DNA from: a virus
Length of the DNA: 64,000 nt
Virus record (IMG/VR): IMGVR_UViG_3300045107_000106
Coordinates: 1 to 64,000 of that record
Direction: 5' to 3' (one strand)
The notes below the pieces were generated by a model, which searched no databases, was not told the origin of the DNA, and was given only the letters and a program-made list of their open reading frames with translations. Position 1 is the stretch's first letter. The number at the start of each line of letters is the position of its first letter. The position numbers and the translations under genes were made by a program. Positions 25,226 to 33,913 of this stretch are shown piece by piece.

Positions 25226-25676
25226 TTTCGGTTTTGGTAACGATCTGACCCTGCGTCTTGAGCTTCTTGCGGACGGCGGTCATGTGGTTGCAGAGAGTTG
25301 AGTCGGACAAATCCATCCCGTCGAACTGTTCCCGGAGGGTCTTGAGAGAGACGACCTTCTTCGCCTGGAACTGCGACTCGATCCATTTCCTGACCGTCGC
25401 CGCCTCCTTTAAGATTACAGTTCGAGGCTTGGAGTCTTTCACGACGTTCTTCGGATATATTTCCTTAACCACCGTGGCCGTCACGTCCTGGTTGGCGTTG
25501 GCGTCACACAGGGCTTGGGCGAGTTCACCGAGTTCAAGCGGCTCCGTGTCCGCTTCCACTTCACTAAGCTCGGCACGAAACGTCTTAGCGTACTCAATTA
25601 TGGAAGGTAGGTTTTTCTTGGACGTGAACAGCTTCCGTTTGTCCTTCGTCCGAATCATGATGAGGTTCTGGTTCAT
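25167..25676 (-). CDS. hypothetical protein with C-terminal winged-helix-like domain
   Basis: 169 residues from ATG at 25676 (MNQNLIMIRTKDKRK); GGGGGAT lies upstream. The C-terminal 70 residues ('VSLKTLREQFDGMDLSDSTL' then a helix and hairpin with 'VTKTENGGYCVV') read like a winged-helix DNA-binding domain. No further assignment. It reads leftward, opposite to the amidoligase gene, from a shared upstream region. Confidence 0.55.
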   Translation of the reverse strand: MNQNLIMIRTKDKRKLFTSKKNLPSIIEYAKTFRAELSEVEADTEPLELGELAQALCDANANQDVTATVVKEIYPKNVVKDSKPRTVILKEAATVRKWIESQFQAKKVVSLKTLREQFDGMDLSDSTLCNHMTAVRKKLKTQGQIVTKTENGGYCVVPDMSSYIRPDLS

Positions 25677-25722
25677 GTAAATCCCCCGAAAAGGTTTACC
25701 CTGTGTTATAGCAGGAAGTCCC

Positions 25723-25752
25723 TTGACAATCAATACTTTAAGCGAATATAAA
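25723..25752 (+). promoter_or_regulatory. sigma-70-type promoter before the amidoligase gene
   Basis: TTGACA (25723-25728) and TATAAA (25747-25752) are 18 bases apart. The gene's ATG is at 25760, so its mRNA would be almost leaderless. Confidence 0.55.
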
Positions 25753-25759
25753 GGGCAGT

Positions 25760-26773
25760 ATGGATGATTTCGTAACATGCGACGTGAGTCGCCGGATCGG
25801 CGTCGAGATCGAGTTGAACACACCTACCGGAGAGATCAAGCCGCTCAAGAAGAATGAGGCACCCGAGGGTGCAGACTATGTAGGCGTCTTGGTTAATAAA
25901 TCCACGGCAAAAAAGACCACCGTCCACGGCTGGCACTCGACCCACGACAACACCGGCTGGGTCATCAAACCCGACTCGTCCTGCGGCATCGAAGTCTGTT
26001 CGCCCATCGGCAAAGGCTGGGACCACATCGTCAGCATCGCCCAGGTCGCCGAGGACATCCGCACCTGCGGTAAGATCGGGGCGGACAGCCGGTGTTCGCT
26101 CCACGCCCACATCGACGCTCACGACCTGGACGACCGGCAACTGGCTTCGATCTTAGCCTACTGGATCAAGTGCGAGGCCGTCATCAACGACGCCTTCCCG
26201 TCCAAGCGAAAGCTCAACCGATACTGTCAGTACATCGGGATCAGCGACCTGTTCGACGCCCACGAGGAGTACAGTCCCTACGAGATCATCCGCCTGCTGT
26301 CCGGGGCGAAGTATTACTCAGTGAACACGTTCCACCTTCAGCGGGGCAACCGCCGGAGCTTCGAGGTTCGGTACGGCGAGAACGAGATGTGTACCGACGC
26401 CTTCTCGATGAAGAACTGGTTGCTGTTCGTCTTGCACTTCTGTCGCTGCGCCCTGGATGCGGGGTTGCCGTGGAGGCCGCAGCAGGGCGACGTGCAGACG
26501 GGCCTCTACTGGTTCGATCCGGTGGACATGTTCAAGTTCCTCCGCTGGGACAACCCGGACATCCTGAGTCCTTCACTGAGGCAAGTCCGGCGATGGTACT
26601 TGGGACGACTGTCGGAATACACGATAGACACGGGGCTGCCGGGGATTTGGTCATACGAAGCGAGGAGAATTGCTTACGAACAGGTGCTAGATATGCTGGG
26701 CCAGGAGAAGTTGGAGCCGGGCCTGTACAAGCCGACCGAGGGCGAACTATTCGGGAAGGAATACTTGTTCTAA
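25760..26773 (+). CDS. amidoligase-like enzyme (PF12224 type)
   Basis: 337 residues. 'RRIGVEIELNTP' is the first motif of the amidoligase branch of the glutamine-synthetase/gamma-glutamyl-cysteine-ligase fold, followed by 'VKPDSSC'-like and 'CSLHAHIDAHDL' metal-site blocks and 'RRSFEVRYGENEMC'. Enzymes of this fold join an amine to a carboxylate using ATP; in phages the target may be cell-wall peptides, proteins or DNA. A promoter lies directly in front. The next gene overlaps its stop (TAATG). Confidence 0.72.
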   Translation: MDDFVTCDVSRRIGVEIELNTPTGEIKPLKKNEAPEGADYVGVLVNKSTAKKTTVHGWHSTHDNTGWVIKPDSSCGIEVCSPIGKGWDHIVSIAQVAEDIRTCGKIGADSRCSLHAHIDAHDLDDRQLASILAYWIKCEAVINDAFPSKRKLNRYCQYIGISDLFDAHEEYSPYEIIRLLSGAKYYSVNTFHLQRGNRRSFEVRYGENEMCTDAFSMKNWLLFVLHFCRCALDAGLPWRPQQGDVQTGLYWFDPVDMFKFLRWDNPDILSPSLRQVRRWYLGRLSEYTIDTGLPGIWSYEARRIAYEQVLDMLGQEKLEPGLYKPTEGELFGKEYLF

Positions 26774-27201
26774 TGAAACTACAAGAAGAAGTTGAGTCGA
26801 TGCGGCGGATGTCCACGATGCTCAGCCGCTACTCGTACCCGGTGAAAGACCTGAAGGACGAGATCGACATCTACCCACTCAAGACACGCACACTGACGGT
26901 GGACGGCTACGAAGTCATCGCCCACCTGAACATAGCCGAGTACGGCCGGTTCAACATCGAGATTTTACAACTCGAATCGGCCCGCTCGATCTACCTGCCG
27001 ATGCACCTTTTGGTGAAGCTCGGCAAGCTATTCCTGGGTAGCGAGGAAGTCTGCTACATCGAGTTCTACCGCAACAATCGGAAGGTGTACTGCTGGACGG
27101 TTAGGCGGAAGGGCGACACATGCCTGCCGCCGCTCGGGGAGATTTTACCCCGTGAATTCGAGGGGTTTTCGTTTTATGTCGCAAAACCTGAAACGAATTA
27201 A
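26773..27201 (+). CDS. hypothetical protein coupled to the amidoligase
   Basis: 142 residues starting MKLQEEVESMRRMSTML, from ATG overlapping the amidoligase stop. It is beta-rich in the middle ('YEVIAHLNIAEYGRFNIEIL', 'YIEFYRNNRKVYCWTVRRKG'). Genes of amidoligase systems often have a small coupled partner, but I do not recognise this one. Confidence 0.6.
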   Translation: MKLQEEVESMRRMSTMLSRYSYPVKDLKDEIDIYPLKTRTLTVDGYEVIAHLNIAEYGRFNIEILQLESARSIYLPMHLLVKLGKLFLGSEEVCYIEFYRNNRKVYCWTVRRKGDTCLPPLGEILPREFEGFSFYVAKPETN

Positions 27202-27229
27202 ATCCGTTAACAGGGATACATATTCCCGT

Positions 27230-27259
27230 ACAGACCAGTTACTTGCCGGGTCTGTTCTC
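27230..27259 (+). terminator. hairpin before the 27.3 kb gene
   Basis: ACAGACC (27230-27236) pairs with GGTCTGT (27249-27255), followed by TCTCT. Weak T-run. Confidence 0.35.
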
Positions 27260-27281
27260 TAACAAAAAAGAGGTAAGGATC

Positions 27282-27593
27282 ATGCACAAGTCCAAGTCGA
27301 AGGCTCGCAAAATCCAGAAGCTACTTACCGACCATTTGCTGAACTGCGGGGTTATCGAACTCCGTCTGCCAGATGGTATCAACCTGGAAATCGGTATCAC
27401 GAAGGAGGGCAAGGATGGCGTCGAAATCAGTGATGATTACTGCTTCGTGAAGGCAAGCCGAGATCACAGTTCCACCCTACTCGACACGCATGTCGTGTCC
27501 ATGCAGTACGAAGATTCCCGGAACAGCGTCATTTGTCTGGACAACACCTACACCGACGACGGCACCGCCGTCAAACGGGTTGAGGTTGTCTAA
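27282..27593 (+). CDS. hypothetical protein
   Basis: 103 residues from ATG at 27282. N-terminus MHKSKSKARKIQKLL is basic and helical; the rest is strand-rich. No known motif. It ends inside the last codons of the converging leftward gene. Confidence 0.55.
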   Translation: MHKSKSKARKIQKLLTDHLLNCGVIELRLPDGINLEIGITKEGKDGVEISDDYCFVKASRDHSSTLLDTHVVSMQYEDSRNSVICLDNTYTDDGTAVKRVEVV

Positions 27594-27930
27594 CTTTTGA
27601 TTCGAAACACACCCCCGAAGTGTTGACTAAGGTCGCTTCCCCGTCCAGGGAGAGTTGGTAAATGTGGGTTCCCACAAGCACGCCGCTCTCCCTGGGCAAA
27701 GTGAATTCGACCCAGATTTCGTATTGTCCCTTGCCAAGCGGCTCGAACTTGGTTATAGTCATCTTCGTGGTTGAGCCGGGAGGAGCGTCCTCCTGGGACA
27801 CGACAGGAGCTTTGTAGTCTCTCGCATCGGCCAAGACACGCTTTAGGAACTGTGTCTTGTCGATCAGGTTAGCCCAATTGGCTAAGAAAAGAGCTTCAAG
27901 TTTCTGGGGATCGATCAGTCTCGTGTGCAT
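27571..27930 (-). CDS. hypothetical beta-rich protein
   Basis: 119 residues from ATG at 27930 (MHTRLIDPQKLEALFLANW); longer upstream frames lack a start site and run into the facing gene. A beta-rich C-terminal half ('YEIWVEFTLPRESGVLVGTH') is seen. Function unknown. It overlaps the tail of the converging gene by 23 bases. Confidence 0.5.
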   Translation of the reverse strand: MHTRLIDPQKLEALFLANWANLIDKTQFLKRVLADARDYKAPVVSQEDAPPGSTTKMTITKFEPLGKGQYEIWVEFTLPRESGVLVGTHIYQLSLDGEATLVNTSGVCFESKVRQPQPV

Positions 27931-27941
27931 AAGGAAGTGCC

Positions 27942-28373
27942 ATGAAGAAGCAGGATTACCGGGCATCCGTAGTTGAGTTCGTCGCCACCCTTTCTGACGA
28001 AGAAGTTCGCTTCGTCGCAACCCGCCTCGGCGACCGCTACGCCGGTGACATGGCGGAAGCCCTGAACTACCTCAGCGGCAAGCCCGCTGTGGATGTCATC
28101 CTCGGCTCGGCTGCGAACGCCGACGAGTTCTTCGACTACTGCGACGGCATCCGTGAGGTTGCCTACAAGGAGATCAAGCGGCGGGCCGCAACGCTCGTCG
28201 CCGCAGGGGAGTTCGACCCCCGGCAGAACAAGCACCAGGGCGGCGACCGCCCGCCCCGCCAGTTCCACGACGGCCCCCGTCCGCCCCGCCAGCACAACGG
28301 CGGCGGGCACCAGGGCGGCGACCGGCCGTACAAGACCTACCAGAAGCGGGGGCCGAATCCGCAGTCGAACTAA
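27942..28373 (+). CDS. hypothetical protein with Arg/Gly/Pro-rich tail
   Basis: 143 residues. A helical domain (1-90, 'MKKQDYRASVVEFVATLSDE') precedes a tail rich in Gly, Arg, Pro, Gln and His with repeated 'GGDRPPRQ'-like units, the sort of tail that binds RNA or DNA. Faces the leftward gene from an 11-base gap. Followed by a terminator. Confidence 0.6.
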   Translation: MKKQDYRASVVEFVATLSDEEVRFVATRLGDRYAGDMAEALNYLSGKPAVDVILGSAANADEFFDYCDGIREVAYKEIKRRAATLVAAGEFDPRQNKHQGGDRPPRQFHDGPRPPRQHNGGGHQGGDRPYKTYQKRGPNPQSN

Positions 28374-28406
28374 CTCTCCGGCTCGACACGTCACGGAGTT
28401 AGATGA

Positions 28407-28437
28407 ACAGGGTGGCTTCGGCCACCCTGTTTGTTTT
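28407..28437 (+). terminator. terminator before the helicase gene
   Basis: A perfect ten-base stem ACAGGGTGGC/GCCACCCTGT with TTCG loop and TTGTTTT. Confidence 0.85.
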
Positions 28438-28458
28438 CCTACCCACCTTTGCTATACT
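28431..28458 (+). promoter_or_regulatory. promoter before the Ski2-like helicase
   Basis: TTGTTT and TATACT (28453-28458) lie about 16 bases apart, overlapping the upstream terminator's T-run. Confidence 0.45.
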
Positions 28459-28480
28459 AGGCCAACTCAAGGAGGAGAAG

Positions 28481-30520
28481 ATGCCACAAGTCATTCGCAT
28501 TGAAGACCAGAACGAACTCGTCCCGACTGCCAACTACCCGCACGCCAAGTGGAAGTTCGAGAAGTTCAACCCGGTCCAGAGCCGGTTGTTCGAAATCTAC
28601 AACACCGATGCGAACGCCACCATCGCCGCCAGCACGGCTGCCGGTAAGACGGTTTCGAGCGAAATCTTCGCCGCCTACGAGATCAGGAAGAACAAGAAGA
28701 AGATGCTCTACATCGGGCCGCTCAAGTCGCTGGTGAAGGAGAAGCACCAGGACTGGACGAAGCCCGACTACCACTTCGGCGACCTGAAGGTGTCGATCTG
28801 CTCGGGCGACTTCCGGTTGACCAACAACCGCATCAAGGAACTGGAAGCGGCCGACATCATCGTCATGACGCCAGAGATGTTGGCGAGCCGCTGCCGCAAC
28901 CACAAGAGCGAGAAGTCGCAGTTCCTCCACCATATCGGCTGCGTCGTCTTCGACGAGTCCCACCTGCTCGGCGTGCCGAGCCGGGGCGACCATATCGAGA
29001 TCGCACTGATGAAGCTGACGGAGATCAACCCGGACTGCCGGGTCATTCTCCTGTCGGCCACGCTCCCCAACGTCCCCGAAGTCTGCGGCTGGGTCAGTAA
29101 GCTCACCGGCCGGGACACCTACTACCTGGAGTCCAAGTACCGCCCCTGCCCGCTGCACATTCACTACGAGAAGTATTACGACGGCGGGAAGAAGTACGAG
29201 GACAAGGAGACGGAGAAGGTCGGAGCGGCCGTCGGGATCGTGAACTACTACAGCGACGACAAGTTCCTCGTGTTCGTACACACCAAGAGGACCGGCCAGT
29301 TGGTTCTCGCCGCCCTGAAGCGGCAGGGGATCGACGCCGAGTTCCACAACGCCGACCTGGACGCCGCCAAGCGGGACGCATTGGAGAAGAAGTTCAAGGA
29401 AGACCCGAAGTTCCGCTGCGTCGTCGCCACGTCCACCCTGGCCTGGGGTGTTAACCTACCGAGCCGCCGGGTCGTGATCGTCGGCGTGGACCGTGGCCTG
29501 ACGCCGGTCGAGAACTACGACATCTGGCAGATGGCGGGCCGGGCCGGTCGTCCGGCGTTCGACCCTCGGGGCGACGTGTACATCCTCGTGCCGGAGAGTG
29601 CGGAGAAGGAAGTCATCGCCCGGTTGAACAAGAAGACGCCGATCCGCTCGCAGTTGCTCGACGACTTCGGCGGGCACCACAAGACGCTGGCCTTCCATAT
29701 CGTGTCGGAGATTCACCACGGGAACGTGAAGACGAAGGAGGGGTTCCACGAGTGGTTCGCCCGGAGCTTCGCCGCCCACCAGAACCAGGATTTCAGTGAC
29801 GCCGAGCTTGACCGGCTGATCGACCTGCTGGTGAAGTGTAAGACGGTGAAGATCGAGAACGACGAGTACAAGGTGACGATGACCGGCACCGTAGCGTCGA
29901 TGTTCTACTTCTCCCCGTTCGACGTGGCCGACCTGAACAGCAACTTCAAGAGGCTGTTCGAGAACCATTGGGAGAAGGACGACTACCGGCTGGCCGTCGC
30001 CCTCGCCGATATCGACAGCAACCGCTGGGGCATCGTGAACAAGAACGAGCGGGCCGAGATGCTGAAGTTCCAGATGAAGATCGAGCAACTGTACGGCAAG
30101 GGCACGGTCAAGGAGTCGGCGATCAAGGCGGCGTTCGGCTACCACAACCTCATGACCGGCCAGGACAACGCCGTGTTCGGGGCACTCCAGGCCGGGCTAC
30201 GGGCCGACTCGGAGCGGACGATTGAGGTACTGAACGCCATCGACACGATGAGTGCGAAGTGGAACGAGGGCGACTACTTCAACACCGTCCGGCTGCGGCT
30301 CACCTACGGCGTCCGGGCCGAACTGGTTGACCTGTGCCGCATCCCGAACGTCGGCAAGGTCCGGGCCGAGCGGCTGTTCGCCGTCGGCGTGCGGAACATG
30401 CAGGACTTCGTTAACACGCCCGCCGAGAAGCTGTCGCTGGCGATGAACCTCACCGTCGATAAGGCGAAGGAGAGCCAGGACGCCGCCCGTCAGATCAAGA
30501 TGAAAGAGATGATGGGTTAA
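28481..30520 (+). CDS. Ski2/Hel308-type DEAD-box helicase
   Basis: 679 residues from ATG at 28481, after GGAGGAG. Helicase motifs in order: 'IAASTAAGKTVSSEI' (I), 'VVFDESHLLG' (II, DESH), 'VILLSATLPNVPE' (III), 'VATSTLAWGVNLP' (V) and 'QMAGRAGRPAFDP' (VI). The C-terminal part has a helix-hairpin-helix ('RIPNVGKVRAERLFAVGVRN'), as in Hel308 repair helicases. These unwind DNA at stalled forks or RNA. Its own promoter and terminator set it apart. A role in recombination-linked replication is inferred. Confidence 0.85.
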   Translation: MPQVIRIEDQNELVPTANYPHAKWKFEKFNPVQSRLFEIYNTDANATIAASTAAGKTVSSEIFAAYEIRKNKKKMLYIGPLKSLVKEKHQDWTKPDYHFGDLKVSICSGDFRLTNNRIKELEAADIIVMTPEMLASRCRNHKSEKSQFLHHIGCVVFDESHLLGVPSRGDHIEIALMKLTEINPDCRVILLSATLPNVPEVCGWVSKLTGRDTYYLESKYRPCPLHIHYEKYYDGGKKYEDKETEKVGAAVGIVNYYSDDKFLVFVHTKRTGQLVLAALKRQGIDAEFHNADLDAAKRDALEKKFKEDPKFRCVVATSTLAWGVNLPSRRVVIVGVDRGLTPVENYDIWQMAGRAGRPAFDPRGDVYILVPESAEKEVIARLNKKTPIRSQLLDDFGGHHKTLAFHIVSEIHHGNVKTKEGFHEWFARSFAAHQNQDFSDAELDRLIDLLVKCKTVKIENDEYKVTMTGTVASMFYFSPFDVADLNSNFKRLFENHWEKDDYRLAVALADIDSNRWGIVNKNERAEMLKFQMKIEQLYGKGTVKESAIKAAFGYHNLMTGQDNAVFGALQAGLRADSERTIEVLNAIDTMSAKWNEGDYFNTVRLRLTYGVRAELVDLCRIPNVGKVRAERLFAVGVRNMQDFVNTPAEKLSLAMNLTVDKAKESQDAARQIKMKEMMG

Positions 30521-30828
30521 CCCAAGATGTCCTTGAGCGGTGTCCCGAAGAACCCTTCGGGATACTGCACTTTCACCGTGCCGTTCCCGTTGGTCTTCTG
30601 CCCGTTCTCGTCCTCAGTCCAGAACCGCACTTCCTTGATGTCGTTGAAGTCGGACCACTCGCCCGTCTTCGGGTCTTGAAACTGCTGCTCGAAGAAGCAC
30701 GGGTCGTTCGCACTGACGGGGAGCTTGATCCGCTCCCCTTCGTGCAGGATGACCACGTTGCACCGCTCGTTGACCGGATCGAAGAGACGGCAGTTCTTAC
30801 AGATGTGTTCGATTTTCTTCTTTTTCAT
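30517..30828 (-). CDS. hypothetical four-cysteine protein
   Basis: 103 residues. 'HICKNCRLFDPVNERC' and a later 'NDPCFFEQQF' give C-x2-C-x8-C and a fourth cysteine, a likely metal site. The N-terminus is lysine-rich. It overlaps the helicase stop by four bases. Function unknown. Confidence 0.55.
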   Translation of the reverse strand: MKKKKIEHICKNCRLFDPVNERCNVVILHEGERIKLPVSANDPCFFEQQFQDPKTGEWSDFNDIKEVRFWTEDENGQKTNGNGTVKVQYPEGFFGTPLKDILG

Positions 30829-30875
30829 GACGCACTTCCTTTACTTAACTAATGGTACTACATTCGGAGGCCGAA

Positions 30876-31070
30876 ATGCAATACACTGCTACCTTGATGG
30901 GTATCTATAGCTGTAAGGTAATTATCGAGGCATCCTCTCCCCAGGAAGCCGAAGAAAAGCTGCTCAACGCCAAGTCCGCTGCCGACTTCACCCGGTTCGG
31001 GAACAAGCTCGAATTCGTGAAGACAGATTCGGTGGAGGACATTTTCCCTAGTGAAGTGGAGATCGACTGA
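30876..31070 (+). CDS. small hypothetical protein
   Basis: 64 residues, MQYTATLMGIYSCKVII, from ATG after CGGAGG. 'EASSPQEAEEKLLNAKSA' is the usual helix of small alpha/beta phage proteins. The stop overlaps the thioredoxin start (TGATG). Confidence 0.5.
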   Translation: MQYTATLMGIYSCKVIIEASSPQEAEEKLLNAKSAADFTRFGNKLEFVKTDSVEDIFPSEVEID

Positions 31071-31375
31071 TGTTAATCAACGTGAATACGATTGAGGCCG
31101 TCCGCAAGGCCATCGCCCTCAACGAGTTGGTTGTGGTAGACGTGTACGCAACGTGGTGCCCGCCGTGCAAAGCGCTGGCACCTATTCTTGAACAAGTCGC
31201 CGATTTGTGCTACATTGTGAAAGTGAACAACGACGAGGTTCCCGACGCTGCCGTGGAGTTCAACGTAGGCGGACTCCCGACCCTTCTGTTCTTTAAGAAC
31301 GGGCAGTTGTTGGACCGAGTTCTCGGCTTGATTAGCCGTGAGGCTTTAGAAGCCAAAATTAACCAACTTAAGTAA
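31070..31375 (+). CDS. thioredoxin
   Basis: 101 residues with the active site 'DVYATWCPPCKALAPILE' (WCPPC) and the cis-proline block 'VGGLPTLLFFKNGQ', both as in thioredoxins. It reduces disulfides and could supply a ribonucleotide reductase not seen in this window. Translationally coupled to the gene before. Confidence 0.88.
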   Translation: MLINVNTIEAVRKAIALNELVVVDVYATWCPPCKALAPILEQVADLCYIVKVNNDEVPDAAVEFNVGGLPTLLFFKNGQLLDRVLGLISREALEAKINQLK

Positions 31376-31389
31376 CCCAGGAGGCAAGG

Positions 31390-32001
31390 ATGCCGGTAGG
31401 AACATACCAGAGCGGGGCGAACACCCATTCGCACTTCAACAGCGCTCGCCACAAGGCGTTCGACGGGATGGGCAAGCAAAATGCCGTCGAGTTCTTGGAG
31501 GGCGACGGGTGGAATGTGGAGAAGAACGACGAGGACGCCAAAGGGCGGGTGTTGTACACGAACACCGATCTCGTCGCCTCGAAGCCGACCGGCGAACTCT
31601 TCTTCTTCGAGGCCGAAGTCAAGCGGGACAAATACTGGAGCTACATCTACCAGGGCGTAGACATTCCGACCCGGAAGGCGAAGTACCACCGGGAGGGCGT
31701 GGACGCCGCCATCATGATGAGCAACGAGAGCAACACGGCGATGCTGGAAATCCCGCTGAAGCTCATCGCCCTCGCCTGCGAAGACTGCGGCGAAGAGTAC
31801 AAGGGGGACTTCGGGGCGAAGTCCTCGACCGGCTTCGTGATGCCCGCCCACGGCTGTCACCGGGTCATGAAGCCCTGCCGGGACCGCTACAACGGCAGCA
31901 CCGTCGAGACGTTCGCCCGCATCCCGTACAAGTACATCAAGCACTACGTCAAGAAGGACGGGGCTTGGGTGCTTCACAAAGACGCACAACCCATTTCCTA
32001 A
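31390..32001 (+). CDS. PD-(D/E)XK-like nuclease candidate
   Basis: 203 residues. 'YTNTDLVASKPTGELFFFEA' followed by 'EVKRDKYW' fits the D...ExK core of restriction-endonuclease-like enzymes. A later 'ACEDCGEEY' and 'PAHGCHRVMKPCRD' could form a zinc finger. It starts after AGGAGG with the thioredoxin 14 bases upstream. The function is a guess from the motif. Confidence 0.5.
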   Translation: MPVGTYQSGANTHSHFNSARHKAFDGMGKQNAVEFLEGDGWNVEKNDEDAKGRVLYTNTDLVASKPTGELFFFEAEVKRDKYWSYIYQGVDIPTRKAKYHREGVDAAIMMSNESNTAMLEIPLKLIALACEDCGEEYKGDFGAKSSTGFVMPAHGCHRVMKPCRDRYNGSTVETFARIPYKYIKHYVKKDGAWVLHKDAQPIS

Positions 32002-32019
32002 CTCTCAAGGAGGAGAGCT

Positions 32020-32631
32020 ATGCACCTGATCGGAGTCGCCTCGCAGGCACAGCACGGTAAGGACACCCTCGCCAACTATCTTGCCCAGGCTTTGAACAAG
32101 CCTGTTTACTACGACAAGCCCGGTAGCAAGATTCATTGGAAGCGGGACGCCTTCGCCAACAACGTCAAGCGGATATACTGCGAGACGTTCAACAAGGACA
32201 TGGAGTTCGTCGAGAAGTGGAAGGTGATCCCTGAAGTGCCGCCCGGCATGGACATGACCGTCCGCCGGGCGTTACAGTTCATCGGGGACGGCTTCCGCCA
32301 GATTCAGGGTGACATCTGGATCGACCTGATGTTCCGTAAGGACGAGCCGAAGATCATCTCCGACATTCGTTACATCAACGAGTTGAAGGCGATCAAGAAC
32401 CGGGGCGGGTTCACGATCCTGGTGGCACGGGCCGACAAGCTGAACGACGACCCGAACGGGTCGGAGGCTCAGATCAGGCCGCTCGTCACCTACGCCCTGG
32501 GGATGAACCCGGAGCGTCCCGAGGCGATGGACTTCGTGGACGCCATCGTGTTAAACAACGGAACGGTCGAGGAATTGTACGCCCAGGGGGACAATTTGAT
32601 TCCTCAGATACTCAACTATTTCCGTCTCTAA
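32020..32631 (+). CDS. deoxynucleoside monophosphate kinase (T4 gp1-like)
   Basis: 203 residues. 'MHLIGVASQAQHGKDTLANY' is the unusual P-loop with 'QHGKDT' used by T4 gp1-type dNMP kinases; 'ALQFIGDGFRQIQGDIWIDL' and 'KIISDIRYINELKAI' fit the nucleotide-binding and lid parts. It raises dNMPs to dNDPs for DNA synthesis, in step with ThyX here. AGGAGAG precedes the start. Confidence 0.78.
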   Translation: MHLIGVASQAQHGKDTLANYLAQALNKPVYYDKPGSKIHWKRDAFANNVKRIYCETFNKDMEFVEKWKVIPEVPPGMDMTVRRALQFIGDGFRQIQGDIWIDLMFRKDEPKIISDIRYINELKAIKNRGGFTILVARADKLNDDPNGSEAQIRPLVTYALGMNPERPEAMDFVDAIVLNNGTVEELYAQGDNLIPQILNYFRL

Positions 32632-32647
32632 GAGCAATAAGGAACAT

Positions 32648-33178
32648 ATGCCAAAAGAAGAAGTCGTCAAGAAATACGCCCCGCTGGTTGAGGAACTGGC
32701 GGGGAACATCGCCACCGGCCCGGAAACCGTCTACGTCAAGGGCGAATACTTCGGGTACTTCCTGAACAAGCTGGTCAAGGGCTACGCCCAGGCACTCGAC
32801 GCCGCCCAGCCGTCGTTCAACTCGATCCTCTTCAATGAGGCGAAGCGGAAGGCAATCACCCAACTCACCGAGAAGCTGCAAGTCTTCGTCAACACCGGCG
32901 ATCCGATGCAAGCCGCCGACGAGTTGAACTACGTCGTGAACGAGGTTTACCGGCAGGTCGTCGGCCACCTGGACACCCAGGTCACGTCGGCCGTCGCCCT
33001 GTACTTCCTCGGCGTCGTAGAGACGGTGAAGAACAACCTGCGGGACGCCAAGTTCGACAACCCGGCATCCCCGGCTCTGCGGGCCACCACCCTGCGGCGG
33101 TACTCCCTGGCCGTCGGCGTCCTCGGGCAGTTGACCTGCACCCTGGCCTGCCGCACTTCGGGGTGCTGCGGTGAGTGA
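32648..33178 (+). CDS. hypothetical helical protein
   Basis: 176 residues, almost all helix, from MPKEEVVKKYAPLVEEL. Ends with 'CTLACRTSGCCGE', a cysteine cluster. Stop overlaps the next gene's GTG start. No family recognised. Confidence 0.55.
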   Translation: MPKEEVVKKYAPLVEELAGNIATGPETVYVKGEYFGYFLNKLVKGYAQALDAAQPSFNSILFNEAKRKAITQLTEKLQVFVNTGDPMQAADELNYVVNEVYRQVVGHLDTQVTSAVALYFLGVVETVKNNLRDAKFDNPASPALRATTLRRYSLAVGVLGQLTCTLACRTSGCCGE

Positions 33179-33638
33179 GTTCATTAAGAACGAGTCCATG
33201 AAGTTCGTCCCGAAAAGCTGGGGCTGGGAACTGTGGATCGTCAACAACGAGAAATACTGCGGGAAGATTTTGTTCGTGAAGCGGGGGCAGTTCCTCAGCT
33301 ACCACTACCACAAGATCAAGGATGAGGTTCTATACATCCAGTCCGGCCGTGCCCGCTTCGTGATCTCCGACCACGAGGACGGCCGTGACCCGAGCGAAGT
33401 GTTCATGGACGAGGGGCAGGCGTACCACGTCACGACGGGGTGCCCGCACCAGATCGAGGCGTTGCGGGACTTGACGATCATCGAGTTCAGCACCCAGCAC
33501 TTCGACTCGGACAGTATCCGCCTTTCACCGAGTAAAGGTGACGGCGGACAACGAATCGAAGTAATGCCACCACCGCACCCGTTCGAGAACCTGTTCGATG
33601 CGGCTCCGAACTGCGTGCCAGAATCGAGATACTGCTAA
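33171..33638 (+). CDS. cupin (mannose-6-phosphate isomerase-like)
   Basis: 155 residues. 'GKILFVKRGQFLSYHYHKIK' then 'DEVLYIQSGRARFVI' and 'GQAYHVTTGCPHQIEAL' are the two cupin motifs; the histidines give the metal site of type II phosphomannose isomerase/cytidylyltransferase C-domains. In such enzymes this part isomerises sugar phosphates. Together with the HldE-like protein at 39427 it suggests sugar-nucleotide chemistry in the phage. Starts at GTG 33171 overlapping the previous gene; an ATG at 33198 is also possible. Confidence 0.72.
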   Translation: MSEFIKNESMKFVPKSWGWELWIVNNEKYCGKILFVKRGQFLSYHYHKIKDEVLYIQSGRARFVISDHEDGRDPSEVFMDEGQAYHVTTGCPHQIEALRDLTIIEFSTQHFDSDSIRLSPSKGDGGQRIEVMPPPHPFENLFDAAPNCVPESRYC

Positions 33639-33913
33639 TGCGTAACCACTGGCTGAAGCTTCACCGGCTGCGTGAAGCGAAGAGAAACTGCGAGGTTCAC
33701 CTGTTCAGCGGGATGAAGACCCAAGACATTGTGGCAATCCTGCCGTTCGCCGACCACATCGCATTCAAGCCGGACGAGTTGACCAGCGTGTCGGGCTTCA
33801 TCATCATGCACAAGGGGAAGGACGTGATGTATCACTACTTCGCCCATACGTTCGTGATGAAGAAGGGCGAAGTGCTGAACCTCGACTTGAGTAAGATCAC
33901 GTTCCGGGTTTAA
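33638..33913 (+). CDS. hypothetical protein
   Basis: 91 residues, MRNHWLKLHRLREAKRN, coupled to the cupin stop (TAATG). Strand-rich, with 'KPDELTSVSGFIIMHKGKD'. Its end overlaps the facing nuclease gene by four bases. Confidence 0.5.
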   Translation: MRNHWLKLHRLREAKRNCEVHLFSGMKTQDIVAILPFADHIAFKPDELTSVSGFIIMHKGKDVMYHYFAHTFVMKKGEVLNLDLSKITFRV

